40,881 nt of DNA from Oligoflexia bacterium (GTDB taxonomy: Bacteria; Bdellovibrionota_B; Oligoflexia; Oligoflexales; JAGOVF01). Below the pieces are notes generated by a model, which worked only from the letters and a program-made list of their open reading frames with translations, did no database searches and was not told where the DNA came from. This document shows, piece after piece, positions 25,653 to 34,374 of the stretch; within the stretch, counting starts at the first letter, position 1; each line of letters opens with the position of its first letter. The translations under genes were made by a program, and so were the position numbers. Location: positions 1 through 40,881 of the forward strand of contig JAUILP010000029.1 of the NCBI GenBank assembly GCA_030432875.1. The letters are read 5' to 3'.

Positions 25653-27140
25653 TCATCCTTTATTAATCATTAGAGGTTTAGAATAGTCAGCCATTTTATT
25701 CAGGAGCGGCCCAGGCAATACGGTACCAAGGGCTATAATCAATACCACCAGAATACCAACCACAAAGGCTGTGATTTTGCTGCCACCGCCTGGCGATGTT
25801 TCACGTTGCCCCGTTGGATCGCGCATATACATATTGACGACAATCCTCAAATAATAATAAAGGGATACAGCACTTCCTAAAATCCCCACAATGACTAAAC
25901 TGTATAGGTGTGCGTCCAAAGCGGCTTTAAAGAGAAAAAACTTGCTCATAAATCCGACGGTTGGGGGTATACCGGCAAAACTTAGCATGCAAACAGCGAT
26001 ACTCAGCGCCGCAAACGGATGCTTTTTAGCAAGACCATGAATATCCATCAAATTGAGATTGATCCCAGCATCCTCTTCCAGCCAAATCAGAACGCCAAAC
26101 ACAGCGATAGACATGATGGTGTAAGCGATCAGGTAAAAGAGAATAGCATCGTAGGGAAACGCTGTATTGCTGGTTGTCGCCGCCGCAGCCAAGCCAATAG
26201 CGAGATAACCACTGTGCGCAATAGAAGAATAGGCCAAAATACGTTTGATACTAGTTTGTACAAGAGCAAAAATATTACCGATAACGATGGTCGCAATAGC
26301 CAAAACACTAAAAAAGGGTTGCCAGGTTTCTAAGGTCAATGCTGGCGTAAAGCTTATGACACGAAAAATCAGCAAAATGATCGCAGTCTTTGCCGCTGTT
26401 GCCATAAATGCGGTCAATGCTGTTGGTGCTCCTTCATAAGCATCAGGAGTCCACATATGAAAGGGGGCAAGTGCCATTTTGAAGGTGAGGCCGATGCCAA
26501 ACATTATGAGCCCGCTCAAAAAATAAAGCCAATTTGGACCATTATAAATTTGACTGATTTGGCCAAAAATTTGATCTATACCTAAGGTCCCCGTTGTAAA
26601 ATATAAGAGTCCCATGCCATAAAGTAAAAAAGCCGCTGAAATTGAGCCAAGAATAAAATATTTTAGAGCGCCTTCCTGCGAGCGTTGATTCGGATTGATA
26701 TAGCCGACCAAAGAGTATAAACCAATGCTTGAGAGTTCTAACCCCACAAAAACAGAAATGAGGTCGGTGCTGGAGATAAGCATGAGAAATCCTGAGAGCA
26801 CCATCAAAAACAAAGTGACGACTTCACCTCTAAAGAATTTTTCCCTCAGTGTTGAAAAATATACAAATAGTACAAGCACAATACTGGCTGAGATCATCAG
26901 GGATTTACCATAGATGGAAAGCATATCAGAAATATAAGCACCACCCAAAAAATAACCGCCTGTTTGATAAACTAGGGCAGCGATGAGACCCACTAACAAA
27001 GTAAATAGAAGAGCTGCAGGAGACCGGAAGCCTTTAGAAACGCCTTGCAACAAGGATATAATTGAGGCGAGACATAAAACTAATATGGGAAAAACTGCAC
27101 TATAAAACTCGGAACCGATGGTTGGCAAAGGGATATTCAC
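25653..27140 (-). CDS. nuoN: NADH-quinone oxidoreductase subunit N
   Basis: Antiporter-like proton-translocating subunit of complex I, 495 residues, about 14 membrane helices. The key glutamate is visible in VFVGLELSSIG (Glu135), and the Lys-rich channel region includes GLTFKMALAPFHMWTPDAYEGAPT. The start is the GTG at 27140, seven bases after GAGGAG; a longer frame beginning with TTG at 27155 would place that ribosome-binding site inside the gene. It is the last nuo gene of the run and is tightly followed by lgt. Confidence 0.95.
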   Translation of the reverse strand: MNIPLPTIGSEFYSAVFPILVLCLASIISLLQGVSKGFRSPAALLFTLLVGLIAALVYQTGGYFLGGAYISDMLSIYGKSLMISASIVLVLFVYFSTLREKFFRGEVVTLFLMVLSGFLMLISSTDLISVFVGLELSSIGLYSLVGYINPNQRSQEGALKYFILGSISAAFLLYGMGLLYFTTGTLGIDQIFGQISQIYNGPNWLYFLSGLIMFGIGLTFKMALAPFHMWTPDAYEGAPTALTAFMATAAKTAIILLIFRVISFTPALTLETWQPFFSVLAIATIVIGNIFALVQTSIKRILAYSSIAHSGYLAIGLAAAATTSNTAFPYDAILFYLIAYTIMSIAVFGVLIWLEEDAGINLNLMDIHGLAKKHPFAALSIAVCMLSFAGIPPTVGFMSKFFLFKAALDAHLYSLVIVGILGSAVSLYYYLRIVVNMYMRDPTGQRETSPGGGSKITAFVVGILVVLIIALGTVLPGPLLNKMADYSKPLMINKG

Positions 27141-27224
27141 AAATTCACTCCTCAAAAAAATCCCGAAAAATGCTCTTTACGCAAAAAACGACTCTAACGG
27201 AAACTGTTAAGCTGTTAAAACACA

Positions 27225-28826
27225 TTATTCACCATGAAATTTTGCACTCTCGCTCCAGCCTGTATTCTGAAGCTTGCTATCAGGGGAATCCAGGTGATTC
27301 TCCACAACAGATACTTCGTACTGCCGGTAATTCTTCGCAAAATATTCAACAGATACTTTCACTTTATCTAAAAATATATTAGGGAATATACCCATAACAA
27401 AAATCAAAACCGCTAGGGGAGTTATATAAAGAAATTCGCGCCCATTTAAATCCGCCAATTTTTCATTGTCTGCCTTGGTGACATTGCCAAATAAAATACG
27501 CTTGACCATACTTAGCATATAGACTGCCCCAAAAAGGACACCGAGTGAAGCAGCAAAACTCACAATGGGGTAAACTTGAAACATCCCCAGCAAGATCAAA
27601 AACTCGCCAACAAAACCGCCTGTACCGGGAAGACCGACACTACTCAGGGTCGCGATGATCAGCATAACCGCATACCAAGGCATGACTTTTGCCAGACCAC
27701 CAAACTCTTTTAAATCACGGGTGTGGCAACGCTCATAAATCATACCAACAAGAAAAAACAGCGCGCCAGTGCTGATACCATGATTGATCATCTGATAAAC
27801 AGAACCCGTTAAGGCTTCTACAGACATTTCGCCAGCACCGGCATAAAAACCAACGCAACCGAGAACAACAAAACCGAGATGGGAAACTGAAGAATAGGCA
27901 ACAAGTTTTTTAGCATCTTCCTGCACCCAAGCAGTGAAGGCACCGTAAAGAATTCCAATAATACCCAGTAGCATAATAGCCGGAGCTAAGGCTTCCGTGG
28001 CTTCGGGGAACAGAGGTAAGGCAAATCTCAAAAAACCGTAGGTTCCCAGTTTCAGTAGAATGCCAGCCAGCACGACGGAGCCTGCTGTTGGCGCTTGCAC
28101 GTGGGCGTCAGGTAACCATGTATGAAAGGGCCACATCGGAACTTTAATCGCGAAGGCGACGGCAAAAGCCAAAAAATACCAGATTTGCTGCGGATAGGGT
28201 ATCTTGACTTTGTATAGGTCGATCAGACTTGTGGAATAAACACCGAATTGACTGTGATATTCAATATACATGAGGATGGCAGCCACAAGAAGAAACAGGG
28301 AGCCCACAACGGTGTAGATGAAAAATTTGTTGGCAGCATAGATACGCTCTTTACTTCCCCAAATCCCAATTATGAAATACATGGGGATGAGCATCGCTTC
28401 CCAAAATAGATAGAAAAAAACCATGTCAAAAGCGAGTAAGGCACCAAGCATTCCTGTTTCAAGAAACATAAAGAGAGACAGGAAATAGCGCTGCCGAGAC
28501 TCCACAACATGCCACTGGCTGATCAAGATAAGGATAGTTAAAAAAGTCGTGAGCATAACCAAAAGAAGACTGAGTCCATCAATACCCACAATATACTTGA
28601 TGCCAAGAGCAGGAAGCCACTCATAAGCCTCAACAAATTGCAAACCGGACTGTGAGCCATCAAAATAGAACCAGACATGGAGTGACCATAAGAACGTTAA
28701 AAATGCTCCAAACATCGCGACAGTGCGAGCGATTTTAACATTTTTAATTCCCAGTAAACCCACCCCGAAAACTAGGGGCGTAAAAATCATCAGCGACAAG
28801 ATTAGATCATTAAGCATAGAGAACAC
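27225..28826 (-). CDS. nuoM: NADH-quinone oxidoreductase subunit M
   Basis: Antiporter-like proton pump of complex I, 533 residues, about 14 helices. Glu143 in FYLFWEAML corresponds to the essential TM5 glutamate, and KVPMWPFHTWLPDAHVQAPTAGS is the classic proton-channel block. The C-terminal ~30 residues are hydrophilic and somewhat longer than typical. The GTG at 28826 has GAGGGT seven bases upstream, so the GTG start is preferred over Met4. It sits 38 bases after nuoL and 84 bases before the nuoN GTG. Confidence 0.96.
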   Translation of the reverse strand: MFSMLNDLILSLMIFTPLVFGVGLLGIKNVKIARTVAMFGAFLTFLWSLHVWFYFDGSQSGLQFVEAYEWLPALGIKYIVGIDGLSLLLVMLTTFLTILILISQWHVVESRQRYFLSLFMFLETGMLGALLAFDMVFFYLFWEAMLIPMYFIIGIWGSKERIYAANKFFIYTVVGSLFLLVAAILMYIEYHSQFGVYSTSLIDLYKVKIPYPQQIWYFLAFAVAFAIKVPMWPFHTWLPDAHVQAPTAGSVVLAGILLKLGTYGFLRFALPLFPEATEALAPAIMLLGIIGILYGAFTAWVQEDAKKLVAYSSVSHLGFVVLGCVGFYAGAGEMSVEALTGSVYQMINHGISTGALFFLVGMIYERCHTRDLKEFGGLAKVMPWYAVMLIIATLSSVGLPGTGGFVGEFLILLGMFQVYPIVSFAASLGVLFGAVYMLSMVKRILFGNVTKADNEKLADLNGREFLYITPLAVLIFVMGIFPNIFLDKVKVSVEYFAKNYRQYEVSVVENHLDSPDSKLQNTGWSESAKFHGE

Positions 28827-28864
28827 GTTGAGACCCTCAATTAAAAACCGCTATTTAGCATTTC

Positions 28865-30835
28865 TTAAGCCATCATATATATAAGGAGGAATACAAATCC
28901 AAAGACCATGAGCATTCCACTTCGGTGCACACTTCCTGTGGCGCGTAGACTAAAAAAGGCTCCACTAAAAGCGCAAGCGCGCCCGATGCCATTAACAATT
29001 CCGTCTACGACAATAACGTCCACAAAAGCCCAGAGAAAATGGGCCATTTCCCGGCAGGGGCGAATAAAAACTCGCTCATAGAGTTCATCGACAAAATATT
29101 TGTTTGACAGAAGAGTGAACAGCGGCGCGAAAGTTCGTGCCAACGTTTCCGTAATGGGGGCAAACCCTTTGCCATAAAAAATGATCGCGGTAAAACTTGC
29201 AATGAGCATAAGGCCCACACTGGCTCCCATTAAAGCCCACTCTAAGCCATGACTATAGCTTGCGTGGAGAAAGGCCCAATGTTCATGCATGCTTTCCGGG
29301 ATACTGAGCACTGGGGCCAGATAATGCTCAAAAATATTGGATTCAGCATGCCCAAATAGCGAACCCAGAAGAGGGGGAATCCCTAGATAGCCAATACCAA
29401 TACTCAGGGCCGCTAGTACTAAGAGAGGTCCCCACATGACAGGAGAGGTCTCATGTAAATGTTTGCGGGTGTGCTCATCAGAACGGTTGGGGCCGTAAAA
29501 AGTGAGGAGAAGCACACGGCACATATAAAAAGCCGTCATGCCTGCGGTAATGGTAGCCATGATCCATAGGAATAGGCCAAAGCCCATGTGCTGACCGCCG
29601 ATAAAGGATTTCCAAAGAATTTCGTCTTTTGAGAAAAAGCCGCTTAAGCCGGGAAAGCCGATAATGGCAAGCACACCAACAAGAAAAACGAAATGAGTTA
29701 TAGGAAGATGTTTTCGCAGTCCCCCCATTTTGCGGATATCTTGTTCATGATGCATAGCAAAAATAACGCTACCAGAACCTAAGAACAACAGTGCTTTAAA
29801 ACAAGCATGGGTTAGTAAATGGAAAACACTGGCATCATAGGCACCAACACCTGCCGCTAAAACCATATAGCCGAGCTGGCTTACCGTGGAATAGGCGAGA
29901 ACTTTTTTGATGTCGTACTGCACCATAGCAATGGTTGCCGCAAAAAAAGCCGTCAAGACACCAACTAAAGCCACGATCATCATCGTGTTGGGCGATAGGT
30001 AATAGAAGAAGTTAAGCCGGGTCATCATATAAATACCCGCAGTGACCATCGTTGCCGCATGGATCAGTGCTGAAACAGGCGTGGGACCTGCCATAGCATC
30101 GGGAAGCCAAATATACAGGGGAAGCTGCGCAGATTTGCCGCAAGCACCAATAAATAAAAACAACGTGATCCAGGAGACACTTTGGATCATTTCTGGCGTA
30201 AGGGATCCCGACAAAACGATGTTTTTGAGTTCTGTAAAACTCAGGGTGCCAAAAGTTTTGAAGGTTAAAAATATGCCAAGCAAAAAACCAATGTCACCGA
30301 TGCGGTTGACGAGAAAGGCTTTCATTCCTGCTTTTGCATTGGCATCCTCATGGTACCAGTAACCAATAAGCAAATAAGAACATAAACCGACACCTTCCCA
30401 CCCCACAAACATGAGGGGTAAGCTATTGCCAAGAACTAAAATAAGCATCATAAAAACGAATAAATTAAGATAAGAAAAAAAGCGCGCGGTTCGTTCGTAC
30501 ATACCTTCTTCATGGGACATATAGCCCCCAGCATAAATATGTATGAGAAGCCCTATCCCCGTTACCACAAGGAGCATCAACACGGAAAGTTGATCGATGA
30601 TAAATTCAAAATCGATATTTAATGTTCCAACATGAATCCAGTTCAAGGCATATTTAAGGACAGGCTCAGTGGCATGGGATCCGATAAAGCTCACGGCAAC
30701 ACTGACCGCTGCTAAAAAAGAAACGGCCATGGCTAAAACACCCATTAGGTGTGACGTGCGCCGGGAAACGCTTCGTAGGATAAGGCCATTGAGGAGGGCA
30801 CCGAACAAGGGGGATAATATCGCAACCCAAAGCAT
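28865..30835 (-). CDS. nuoL: NADH-quinone oxidoreductase subunit L
   Basis: The distal proton-pumping subunit of complex I. From the ATG at 30835 it has 656 residues, including the C-terminal lateral helix region typical of NuoL. Glu147 in FVGWEGVGLCSYLLIG matches the essential TM5 glutamate, and KSAQLPLYIWLPDAMAGPTPVSALIHAATMV is the NuoL hallmark, including His-containing helix 8. GGAG five bases before 30835 supports this start over the upstream TTG at 30850. It begins 21 bases after nuoK ends. Confidence 0.97.
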   Translation of the reverse strand: MLWVAILSPLFGALLNGLILRSVSRRTSHLMGVLAMAVSFLAAVSVAVSFIGSHATEPVLKYALNWIHVGTLNIDFEFIIDQLSVLMLLVVTGIGLLIHIYAGGYMSHEEGMYERTARFFSYLNLFVFMMLILVLGNSLPLMFVGWEGVGLCSYLLIGYWYHEDANAKAGMKAFLVNRIGDIGFLLGIFLTFKTFGTLSFTELKNIVLSGSLTPEMIQSVSWITLFLFIGACGKSAQLPLYIWLPDAMAGPTPVSALIHAATMVTAGIYMMTRLNFFYYLSPNTMMIVALVGVLTAFFAATIAMVQYDIKKVLAYSTVSQLGYMVLAAGVGAYDASVFHLLTHACFKALLFLGSGSVIFAMHHEQDIRKMGGLRKHLPITHFVFLVGVLAIIGFPGLSGFFSKDEILWKSFIGGQHMGFGLFLWIMATITAGMTAFYMCRVLLLTFYGPNRSDEHTRKHLHETSPVMWGPLLVLAALSIGIGYLGIPPLLGSLFGHAESNIFEHYLAPVLSIPESMHEHWAFLHASYSHGLEWALMGASVGLMLIASFTAIIFYGKGFAPITETLARTFAPLFTLLSNKYFVDELYERVFIRPCREMAHFLWAFVDVIVVDGIVNGIGRACAFSGAFFSLRATGSVHRSGMLMVFGFVFLLIYMMA

Positions 30836-30856
30836 ATTTTCTCCAAGCAAATAGTG

Positions 30857-31159
30857 TTAACCGCGAAGAACTCGTAGTTTATCCGTATCAATTGAGCCAA
30901 ATTTTCTAAATATCGCAATGACCATAGCGAGACCAACGGCGGCTTCGCAGGCAGCTACTGTAATAATAAAAAATACCATAATTTGACCATCAAGATTGCC
31001 GACAACTTTGCTGGCTCCGATAAATAGTAGGTTGACAGAATTCAACATGAGTTCGACTGACATAAGTATTGCGATGATATTGCGGCGAAATAGTACCCCA
31101 AAAACTCCGCAAAAAAACATAAATGCTGAAAGGACAATTATATAGTTAAACGGCACCAT
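30857..31159 (-). CDS. nuoK: NADH-quinone oxidoreductase subunit K
   Basis: 100-residue, three-helix membrane subunit of complex I. The two conserved membrane glutamates are present at the same positions as in E. coli NuoK: Glu36 in MSVELMLN and Glu72 in AACEAAVGLA. GAGGAG precedes the ATG at 31159. The gap to nuoJ (77 bases) is the largest in this part of the operon and contains a tandem 12-base repeat. Confidence 0.97.
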   Translation of the reverse strand: MVPFNYIIVLSAFMFFCGVFGVLFRRNIIAILMSVELMLNSVNLLFIGASKVVGNLDGQIMVFFIITVAACEAAVGLAMVIAIFRKFGSIDTDKLRVLRG

Positions 31160-31177
31160 GACTTAGCTCTCCTCTTT

Positions 31178-31203
31178 TAGCGTACAGCATATAGCGTACA
31201 GCA
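31178..31203. repeat. Tandem direct repeat between nuoJ and nuoK
   Basis: TAGCGTACAGCA occurs twice (31178-31189 and 31192-31203), 14 bases apart, in the intercistronic gap. Only two copies are present. It may be a small duplication or a protein/RNA binding pair. Confidence 0.6.
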
Positions 31204-31236
31204 ATTAGTTCCCTATTCTTGCCACAAATTTTTACC

Positions 31237-31761
31237 CTACGGCTGTTTCTTTTTGCCGCGCTTTGCAATCAAAACACCGGCGACCATAGCCAAAAGAATT
31301 AAAACCGAGGCCATTTCAAATGGCCATAAATATTTTGAAAATAAGACAAGCCCCAAATCATAGGAGTTGCCTTTCCCTGTAATGCTCAAACCGCTGTCCC
31401 CTGGAGGGAGCAGTTCAATTCTTTCGCCAAGCAGTAAATTAACCACGAGAATCCCAAACCCAATCAAAACCACAATAAACATGCCGATTTCTAAAGGGCC
31501 AGCATTGGTTCTTGCGGCAACTATGTCAAGATTGAGGAGCATAATCACAAAAAGGAACAATATGAGAATGGCACCCGCGTAGACCAAGACCTGTATAGCA
31601 GCGACAAAGTCTGCGCCGAGTAAGGCATAAATGCAAGCCATGACAAACAAATCAGCCACTAAAAAAACTGCAGAAACGACCGAATCTTTGGCTAATACCA
31701 CCATCAACGAACACGCAACAATAAGGAAAGCAAAAATGCCAAATAGAAGAGTTGCACCCAT
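31237..31761 (-). CDS. nuoJ: NADH-quinone oxidoreductase subunit J
   Basis: 174-residue membrane subunit of complex I with five hydrophobic helices. The QVLVYAGAILILFLFVIMLLNL block around residues 57-78 is the signature of NuoJ, whose third helix takes part in the conformational change coupling electron transfer to pumping. Its ATG at 31761 lies one base after the nuoH stop, with GGAG about 13 bases upstream inside nuoH, so translational coupling is likely. In many bacteria nuoI lies between nuoH and nuoJ; here there is no room for it. Confidence 0.95.
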   Translation of the reverse strand: MGATLLFGIFAFLIVACSLMVVLAKDSVVSAVFLVADLFVMACIYALLGADFVAAIQVLVYAGAILILFLFVIMLLNLDIVAARTNAGPLEIGMFIVVLIGFGILVVNLLLGERIELLPPGDSGLSITGKGNSYDLGLVLFSKYLWPFEMASVLILLAMVAGVLIAKRGKKKQP

Positions 31762-31762
31762 T

Positions 31763-32869
31763 TTAAAAAGTTCTCCACGCGATGATTAAAGCGGTAAAGG
31801 CTATATTAAAGAGACCAAGGGGTAAAAGAAATTTCCAACCTAAGCCCATGAGTTGATCATAGCGAAATCTTGGTAATGTCCATCGCACCCAAACGAAGAA
31901 CCACATAAAAAATGCGGCTTTAACGATAAGTGTGAGCATGCCCACCAACGCCGCAAGGAGGCTCGCATAGTCTTCCGTAATATTTTGCAGAATTCCTACG
32001 ACGGTATCGTGACTGACAAAAGGAATTTGCCAACCCCCAAAGAAAAGAGTGGCGCACAAGCAGGAAAGGACGAACATATTGATATATTCGGCAAAGAAAA
32101 AGAGCGCAAACTTAGTCGAACCAAATTCGGTATGAAATCCAGCAACAAGTTCTGAGTCAGCCTCAGCAAGATCGAAAGGTGCGCGATTGGTCTCTGCAAA
32201 CATGCTGATGGCAAATAAGAAAAAAGAAATGGGGGCTAAAAACACACCCCAGCCTAATATGTTATTTTGACTGACAACAATATCATTGAGCTTAAAAGTG
32301 CTAAAAATCATAACCAGGGGAATGAGACTCAAGCCCAGAGGAATTTCATAACTGACCATTTGTGCCGATGAGCGAAGTGAGCCTAGAAGCGAATATTTAT
32401 TATTAGACGCCCATCCCGCCAAAGTAATGCCATAGACGCCGAGGCTAGAAATCGCGAGGATAAATAAAAAACCAGCATCGACATTGATAACAGTTAAAGG
32501 AACGACATAGCCAAAAAGCTCTATATCCGGGCCAAATGGGATCGCTGATGCCGTAAGTAAAGCTGGAATAACCCCAATCATCGGAGCTATATGAAAAAAT
32601 CTCCGATTGGCAACGGCTGGGACGATTTCTTCTTTGAAAATAAGTTTAACCGCATCTGCAATTGCTTGCATCAATCCCCAGATACGAAACTGAAACACGC
32701 CAACACGATTTGGCCCTTTGCGTCTTTGAATCAGAGCGGGCGCTCTGCGTTCCACCCAAACCATAAGGGGCGGAACCGTCATACAGACCATGACGACGAC
32801 AAGAATTTTGATGAACATAGCAACGATTTGAAAGACTTCGACTTCAGACACCATGGCGTTTAATCCCAT
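31763..32869 (-). CDS. nuoH: NADH-quinone oxidoreductase subunit H
   Basis: 368-residue membrane subunit that forms much of the quinone chamber at the junction with the peripheral arm. Visible hallmarks are RRAPALIQRRKGPNRVG near residue 40, a family signature including the loop facing the quinone site, and the acidic segment FAETNRAPFDLAEADSELVAG. The ATG at 32869 overlaps the nuoA end by 10 bases and has GGAG six bases upstream inside nuoA. Met6 is an alternative start, but the first ATG is better placed. Confidence 0.97.
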   Translation of the reverse strand: MGLNAMVSEVEVFQIVAMFIKILVVVMVCMTVPPLMVWVERRAPALIQRRKGPNRVGVFQFRIWGLMQAIADAVKLIFKEEIVPAVANRRFFHIAPMIGVIPALLTASAIPFGPDIELFGYVVPLTVINVDAGFLFILAISSLGVYGITLAGWASNNKYSLLGSLRSSAQMVSYEIPLGLSLIPLVMIFSTFKLNDIVVSQNNILGWGVFLAPISFFLFAISMFAETNRAPFDLAEADSELVAGFHTEFGSTKFALFFFAEYINMFVLSCLCATLFFGGWQIPFVSHDTVVGILQNITEDYASLLAALVGMLTLIVKAAFFMWFFVWVRWTLPRFRYDQLMGLGWKFLLPLGLFNIAFTALIIAWRTF

Positions 32870-33213
32870 TCCAAAGCTCCACGACGGATAATGTATACAA
32901 AACCTGCAAACAGTATTAAGAGGAAGACGGCCATTTCAGTGATACCAAACCAACCAAGATCGCGAAAGACTTTAGCCCAAAGATAAAGAAATACCGTTTC
33001 AATATCAAACAAAATAAATAAGATTGCCGTCATATAGAACTTGACGCTCATGCGTTCTTTGCCGGTGGTGACTTGAGGAACTCCGCATTCGTATGATTCT
33101 TCTTTTATTGCAGTCCGACGTTTTGGCCCCATAAAGCTTGCCAGTGAGCTCAGGGCAAAGCCAACGACTAAGGCAATGCCAATAATAATCAGTACCGGAA
33201 GATAGGGATTCAT
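32860..33213 (-). CDS. nuoA: NADH-quinone oxidoreductase subunit A
   Basis: 117-residue, three-helix membrane subunit of complex I. The block SYECGVPQVTTGKERMSVKFYMTAILFILFDIETVFLYLWA carries the conserved Cys-containing loop and the acidic FDIE helix of NuoA. It is the first gene of the run, with a plausible promoter in the 72-base divergent gap to gpsA. nuoB, normally the next gene, is absent; nuoH follows directly. Confidence 0.97.
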   Translation of the reverse strand: MNPYLPVLIIIGIALVVGFALSSLASFMGPKRRTAIKEESYECGVPQVTTGKERMSVKFYMTAILFILFDIETVFLYLWAKVFRDLGWFGITEMAVFLLILFAGFVYIIRRGALEWD

Positions 33214-33230
33214 ATTATATAGAGCCTTTC

Positions 33231-33286
33231 TTGCAATTTTCTGAAAATAAAAATAAATTATAACCTTTAATAGTGGGTTACATCAA
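33231..33286. promoter_or_regulatory. Compact divergent promoters for the nuo run and gpsA
   Basis: On the minus strand TTGATG (plus 33281-33286) and a perfect TATAAT (plus 33257-33262) are 18 bases apart, giving nuoA a leader of about 35-40 bases. On the plus strand TTGCAA (33231-33236) and TAAATT (33254-33259) are 17 bases apart for gpsA. The two overlap, so the units may compete for polymerase. Confidence 0.4.
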
Positions 33287-34329
33287 TGGAATCTATCATA
33301 AAAAATACAAAAATTTTAGTAGTTGGTGCTGGAAACTTTGGCACTGCTCTTGCGCAGCATTTAGCGTGCATGGGTCACCACACGACTTTGTTGGGTAGAG
33401 ACCGTAGCGTAATGAGTGGTATAAACAAAAACCATAAAAATCCAAAATATTTAAAAGGTTTTATTCTTTCATCCAATGTCCATGCTACCGAGCTCGAAGA
33501 ATTTTGCAAGTCCCATACGGACCTAAATGAATTTTTTGCTATTATCCTCGCTGTCCCTACACAAGGGTTGCGTCACACCCTGGAAACATACTTTAAAAAT
33601 TTTTTACCCATTCATCCTTATCTAGTGTGCGCAGCAAAAGGCATTGAGCAAGATTCACTGCTTTTACCTCTTGATATTATAAAGTCTGTTTTAGGAAGCG
33701 CTGCTTACGAAAAAGCGACGATTTTATCCGGGCCTAGTTTCGCGGCAGAGATTGCCCATAAATCGCCAACCTGTGTTGCTCTTGCTGGGAAAGATGACGC
33801 ATCAAATTTAGCGGTGCAGGGACTTTTTCATAGCCCTCTCTTCAGGGTTTATACTCATAACGACCCGATTGGCTTAGAGGTTGCAGGAGCTTTGAAAAAT
33901 GTTATCGCCATTGCTGCTGGCGCTGCTTCAGGTCTTGGGTATCTTGCAAATTCGCGTGCTGCTTTAGTGACGCGCGGTCTTGCCCAAATCACACAAGTTG
34001 GGATTGCTCTCGGGGCAAATCCGATTACCTTTATTGGGCTAGGTGGCGTTGGGGATCTTTTTTTGACCTGTTCATCTGAAAAAAGCCGCAACTATAGCGT
34101 GGGTTTTAAGCTGGGAGAAGGCAAATCCTTAGATCAAGCGTTACAGGAAATCGGTTCTGTCGCTGAAGGGGTGACCACAGCTAAGGCTGCCTATAGTCTC
34201 TGCCAAAAAGTTGGGGTTTCTTGTTCTATTATTGAGGCAGTCTATGAAGTACTCTATATGGGAAAACCCATTTTGTCTGCTGTACATGATCTTCTTCACC
34301 ACGAACCCAGAGCTGAGTTTAACCACTAA
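33286..34329 (+). CDS. gpsA: Glycerol-3-phosphate dehydrogenase [NAD(P)+]
   Basis: Reduces dihydroxyacetone phosphate to sn-glycerol-3-phosphate, the backbone precursor of phospholipids. The 347-residue protein has the N-terminal NAD(P) loop VVGAGNFGTA (13-21), CAAKGIE near 129, LSGPSFAAEI, the catalytic lysine in GALKNVIAIAAG near 204, and FIGLGGVGDLFLTCSSEKSRN with the GpsA substrate-binding motif. Length is normal. The ATG at 33286 has only a weak GTGGG upstream. It lies 45 bases before the FAD protein on the same strand, and the two may be co-transcribed. Confidence 0.96.
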   Translation: MESIIKNTKILVVGAGNFGTALAQHLACMGHHTTLLGRDRSVMSGINKNHKNPKYLKGFILSSNVHATELEEFCKSHTDLNEFFAIILAVPTQGLRHTLETYFKNFLPIHPYLVCAAKGIEQDSLLLPLDIIKSVLGSAAYEKATILSGPSFAAEIAHKSPTCVALAGKDDASNLAVQGLFHSPLFRVYTHNDPIGLEVAGALKNVIAIAAGAASGLGYLANSRAALVTRGLAQITQVGIALGANPITFIGLGGVGDLFLTCSSEKSRNYSVGFKLGEGKSLDQALQEIGSVAEGVTTAKAAYSLCQKVGVSCSIIEAVYEVLYMGKPILSAVHDLLHHEPRAEFNH

Positions 34330-34374
34330 TTTTTTTAAGGCTCAAGATTTTCCTCGTCTTGTGTGGTGCATTCT

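Noticed and set aside
25653-33213. Mrp antiporter or group 4 hydrogenase instead of complex I
   Set aside because: NuoA, NuoH, NuoJ and NuoK with their specific motifs are all present, and no hydrogenase large subunit or Mrp small subunits are encoded.
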